Positions 59,955-64,000 of a stretch of DNA of 64,000 nucleotides are shown one piece after another. Location: assembly GCF_021869535.1 (NCBI RefSeq), contig NW_026262668.1, positions 74,111,558 through 74,175,557 on the forward strand. Direction: 5' to 3'. Source of the DNA: Mytilus californianus. Its lineage: Eukaryota; Mollusca; Bivalvia; Mytilida; Mytilidae. Both the position numbers and the translations under genes were made by a program. How positions within the stretch are numbered: the first letter of the stretch is position 1; each line of letters opens with the position of its first letter. The notes beneath the pieces were generated by a model, which did not search any database, was not told where the DNA came from, and was given only the letters and a program-made list of their open reading frames with translations.

Positions 59955-60920
59955 TCACGACTGTCCTTTTCTGGATAGTTCCGTTTCACATGGGAAACTA
60001 TATACAAGATGTTACGACAAAAGAGACGATTTGTTCTCTATTGTTCATTTTCCCTTTTCGGACGGTGATGTTTCTTTTGCACCTGCTTCATTGTTCTTAC
60101 AGTGTGTATATTTTACAACATATTCGCTTTGCCCGTGTTTGTAGTCGCGTTTTATATTTCAATGAACGTTAGTTTTTAGTTTTCTATGTTGTGTTTTGTG
60201 TACTATTGTTTGTCTGTTGGTCTTTTTATTTTTTAGCCATGGCGTTGTCAGTTTATTTTCGACTTCTGAGTTTGAATGTCCCACTGGTTTCTTTCGCCTC
60301 TCTTTTAGTTATGTATAATTGGTAAATTATTATGCCAGAAATTTCGTTACCACAAACTGATTAAAACTTTTACTAAATTCTTCTTTAGATACAAAGATTT
60401 GGTTTGGAAGCTTGACTGTACCTGTAGAATTTCTATTACAAACGGAACACTATATCCTAAATTTTACGGTGATATTGTTTAATAACCCCTAAAACTCTAA
60501 GGTACGATCCATGTAAACTCATTTTAATAAACTTATTCTGAAAGGTTCTCAATTTAACACTGTAGTAAAACCTGTAGATATTGTTTTATCGGTTCTAACA
60601 TTGATTTTGTTTTTAATAAATTAAAACTTTACTAAATTTATTGCTATATATGTACAGTTATGAGTACGCGGGAAACTACATGTCCTGTCGATATTGTTTA
60701 TTCATATTTTGGTATTGCACAAATTGCAACTTTCGTCTTGGATAACATGATTTATTTATTAATTAGAAATGGCTTTGAATTAGGTTTCGATATCTGCGAG
60801 TACTCTTATATCCCTGCTTTTTGTCTTTTGTTTTTATGTTAGTTGGTTTATTTGTGCCTTGTTCCGATTTATTGAGTTCAGCCATCTGCAAGTGATTTTT
60901 ACACTTTGGTTTTGTTGTGT
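59955..60920 (+). pseudogene. Penelope-like reverse transcriptase pseudogene, copy 2 (C-terminal part)
   Basis: Starts inside the RT at CPFLDSSVSHGKLYTRCYDK (near 59958), continues RDDLFSIVHFPFSDGDVSF, then after a frameshift VYILQHIRFARVCSRVLYFN to 60170. A 150-bp R2 repeat then interrupts it. The protein resumes near 60325 with KLLCQKFRYHKLIKTFTKFF and CRISITNGTLYPKFYGDIV and stops at 60635. The N-terminal half with the catalytic boxes is missing. The 3' region to about 60920 matches that of copy 1, so both are truncated members of the same family. Confidence 0.72.
60176..60330 (+). mobile_element. R2 small repeat inserted in the reverse transcriptase
   Basis: TTTAGCCATGGCGTTGTCAG, TTTATTTTCGACTTCTGAG and TTTGAATGTCCCACTGG match, inverted, 25890-25960. 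Protein homology on both sides (ending VLYFNER, resuming KLLCQKF) shows it is an insertion. Confidence 0.7.
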
Positions 60921-61290
60921 TGTGCTATAACACCACTGTCCAAGGTTAAAGGGGATAGTTGAGCGCTCACAAACATTTTTAACCCCACCACACTCTGTAT
61001 GTGTTCGTCTCCAGTCAGGAGCCTGTACTTCAGTTGTTGTCGTTGGTTCATGTCTGTCATATTTGTTTTTCGTTAATTGTATTGTATAAATACGGCCGAT
61101 AGTTTTCTCGTCTTAATAGTTTCACAATTTTCATGTCGGGGCCTTTTATAGCTGACTATATAGTATGGGTATTGTCTTTTTTCTCATCGTTGAATGCCGT
61201 ACGGTCAACTATAATTGCTTTTCGACATTTGAATTCTGGTGGATAGTTGTTATATTGGCAATCAGACCACACCTTCTTATTTTATATTTG
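60880..61290 (-). repeat. R1 dispersed repeat, inverted copy
   Basis: Reverse of the R1 order: ACACCACTGTCC, CAGTCAGGAGCCTGTACTTC, CATGTCGGGGCCTTTTATAG, GCCGTACGGTCAACTATAAT, TCTGGTGGATAGTTGT. Confidence 0.75.
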
Positions 61291-61617
61291 TGAAAAATTA
61301 TGCTGTCGCACGGAAGAAATTTAAGAAAGATTGAAGTTTGGTACAATTTGCTCATTTTGTCTCTTTAATAAAAAATAGACATAAAATGCATAAAAAATCG
61401 AAGTTAAAATAAAATATTTAAGTAGACAAATATTAATTACAAAATGTTATGATAATTTTTTGGCAGTCAGTTAATTTTAATCTCAAGCTATCATAAAATT
61501 TTCTTAAAATATTTTTGTTTTTGTTGTTTTTGAAGAAAGTATTGTCTTGTTGATTATATAATAATTTAACTAATAAATGCATAAATGCAATAATTGTTTT
61601 CATTATATAAATATAAG

Positions 61618-62943
61618 GGATGCGTAAACACGCTAACGCTAGGAGCTAATAATATTAGATAGTGACATTAAGTTTTTTAGTACAAATGTATCAAGTTGTT
61701 AACTTGTCAACTACGATTCAAATACCTTTATCACATTTTGATAAAAGCGTTTAATCATTACACACGTTTAAACTTTAGTGCAAACATAGAATACTAGACG
61801 TCTCATTATTTTACTAAAAAAAGTTATTAGAAAATACTAGGACCTAATAGATAAATATCTATTGTCTAGTAGTGCTTCACAAGATGGTCTGGAGTTATAA
61901 TTTCTAGGTGATAAAGTTTTGTATCATTTTATTTACTTGACATTTTTTCTTTCTTCCTGCTGCAGGCGGGATTATTTTTTAATATAATGTCTATACTATC
62001 AACTACACAAACGTTTATCTTATTCGTCTTTGTCAGATATATTTCTATGTTTGTTTGATTTTTTAGTCAGTTGTGTTGTATGTCTATGATTTATTTTTGC
62101 AGAGTTTCGGCTGCCGTATCCAAATTGTCATATTAACCAATTATGTATGTTTGGGTTGCTCATTTAATTTTGTCGATATAACAGAACAATCAATAATGCC
62201 GTACAAGTCGGAGGTTAAGCTAGCCATAACACCAGGTTTAACTCACATTTTTTTTTCTTTCGGAAATGCTTGTACCAAGCCGCCAGGAATATGACAGTTG
62301 TTTTCCATTCGTACCGTTGGTTGATATAGTCTAACGTTTAAGTTTAATAGAATTCTCCCTTTTTTCAATGTATCCTGGAGTTCGGTGTCTTTGTTAATAC
62401 TTTTATAGACTCATTTGTGTATTTAGGCAGAGAAAAATTAATTTTGTAACATTTTGTTGGGCGCTTTTATACAACGCTCTATCAGGTAGTTGAAAAAAAA
62501 TGTTAAAATAGTTAAAATGTCTAAAATCCACAAAACTGGTAATAATGTTAGAATGACATGGTAGACATTCGGATCTAAGATAGAGTTAAAACATCGCTGG
62601 TGTCATGTGCTTTGGGTTTGACATGTGAGTGTTCAGATTTTGTGTTCTGAATTAAAACACCATATTCTTTCTTTTCCATTTACTAAAAATATCAACTTAC
62701 TAAACTCAACAAAGATGTTTTCGATCAAAAAAGCCATCATTTGTTTTTCAATTCCTACTTCAATGTATATGTGATGGGAGTCAGTGTGTTTCTTAATAAA
62801 ATATATATTTTCTATCGATCTGGAACTAGAAATACTGGGTTATGAGAAGGTGTCAATTTTGAAAGAAAAAACAGTTTCATTTGTGTGGAAAAAGTATTTT
62901 GATATTATTATTTAGCTCCTAGCGTTAGCGTATTTACGCATCC
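61618..62943. mobile_element. Candidate DNA element with 37-bp terminal inverted repeats
   Basis: GGATGCGTAAACACGCTAAC... at 61618-61654 and its complement at 62904-62943 (ending ...GTATTTACGCATCC) match at nearly every position (one substitution and one inserted base) over about 37 bases. The 1.25-kb interior has no transposase; it contains an R4-like segment in reverse orientation (62190-62420). No clear target-site duplication is seen. It may be a non-autonomous transposon or two inverted solo elements. Confidence 0.6.
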
Positions 62944-63039
62944 ATTGATTTTAAATGTTTAGCTTTGAGTGGTCCTAGTAAAAACATTCTAACACTTAAT
63001 TTTTTTTAACATTACAATAAATCGTCATATTTTTAAAAA

Positions 63040-63700
63040 AACGTTCATCGGAAGATACCAAGACCTTATTGATAAATATTCCGTATCAACTTCACAAATA
63101 ATACATGATAGTCTTGAAGTATAGATTCTAGGTACTGACTTGAAGATCATCTTAATTACGTGTTATAGTGTTCTTTTATTTGTCTTTGTAAATTATTAAT
63201 CCATTTTTTGTAATATCCTTTTGGCATGGCTAGGTACTTATGCATCGTGCCAATGTGTTCTGTTGCGGTCATCTTTTGTATTCTTGTCTTTCATTTTTGC
63301 TTATGTGCTTTGTCTATATGCCATTTTGTTTTTCTTTGTTGACATATTGTTTGTTTATAGTAATTAAGATTATAACACAAGGTTGACTGCTGTACCCCTA
63401 GTTTTGACATTTTTACCTAATGTGTCTGTTTGTTTTGTTCACACATTGTTGTCAATATAATGGAATTTTATGCGACTGTCATACAAGTGAGAGGTTTAGC
63501 TAGCTATAAAACCAGGTTTAATCCACCATTTTCTACATAAGGAAATGCCTGTACCAAGTCATGAATATGAAGGTTGTTTTCCATTCGTTCGATGTGTTTG
63601 GGCTTTTGATTTTGCCATTTGATAAAGGACTTTCCGATTTGAATTTTCCTTGGAGTTCGGTATTTTTGTTATTTTACTTTTTTACCTACCATATCAAGCG
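63040..63700 (-). repeat. Dispersed repeat R4, long inverted copy
   Basis: 63040-63190 matches 34787-34930 inverted, and 63360-63690 matches 33480-33780 inverted, so this is one uninterrupted-type R4 copy of about 650 bp. In the copy at 33.5-35 kb the two halves are separated by the satellite and SINE. Confidence 0.7.
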
Positions 63701-64000
63701 CATATTTTTCATAACTTACATTTGTATTTCAAATAACTACAAGGCAGAAATGCAATTCACTATAGTAACCCTAACATGACACGATGTCATTGGTTATTAA
63801 TGTGTTAATCGTCAATGGCCAATTTTACGCTTCGTCACTTGTCTATTAATGTTATGACGAAAGCACATATTATTACTAAATTTTTGAATGAAAAGGTCAC
63901 AGTTAACACTTATAACTACTATTAAAGACATGTTACTCGACGCTGAGGTTGACAAATTAGACTTGAAATGTGGGGACCGTGTCAAAACATTGTTATCAAT
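63700..64000. other. Non-coding, nothing recognised
   Basis: No gene or repeat boundary is recognised up to the window end. Confidence 0.4.

Overview
This is AT-rich animal DNA with introns and very many dispersed repeats. Several repeat families have the look of those I know from marine mussels (Mytilus-type bivalves), so a mussel-like bivalve is the likely source; that assignment is inference. Protein-coding density is very low, and almost all the ORF-like stretches are transposon remains or shadows.

The one convincing intact gene is a three-exon minus-strand gene (45071 down to 35542). It encodes a 512-residue major-facilitator transporter of the nitrate/nitrite porter family (NRT2/NarK/NrtA type), with both nitrate signature motifs and both substrate arginines. 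A second copy of the locus lies about 30 kb away in the same orientation (5931-14335). It has lost coding exon 1 and carries two single-base frameshifts, so it is a pseudogene made by segmental duplication. Comparing the two copies acts as an empty-site test for insertions. Copy B (33360-46270) gained a satellite with a SINE, a 2.9-kb segment with two exons on the opposite strand and a promoter-like duplicate, and a 0.7-kb dispersed element. Copy A gained a foldback-like element and a GTTAAC-rich segment.

The most striking non-coding feature is a tandem array at 24140-25835 with a strict 356-bp period. Every unit carries a type I hammerhead self-cleaving ribozyme with a complete catalytic core, and stem I shows a compensatory base-pair change between units. 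This matches the architecture of retrozymes. A second, decayed family of hammerhead-like tandem repeats sits in both copies of the nitrate-transporter locus (9915-10760 and 42125-42750), and single decayed units occur at 8852, 31299 and 55335. Two Penelope-like reverse-transcriptase pseudogenes (56170-57560 and 59955-60920) could represent the machinery thought to mobilise such elements.

Layout: 1-3.6 kb, LINE pseudogene; 5.9-14.3 kb, pseudogene copy of the nitrate transporter; 15-23 kb, repeats and weak ORFs; 23.7-25.8 kb, LINE scrap then hammerhead array; 26-33 kb, repeats, hairpins, LINE C-terminal scrap and promoter-like duplicates; 33.4-46.3 kb, intact nitrate-transporter locus; 46-55 kb, mostly non-coding with palindromes and two weak exon candidates; 55-64 kb, Penelope-like pseudogenes, long inverted repeats and a terminal-inverted-repeat element.
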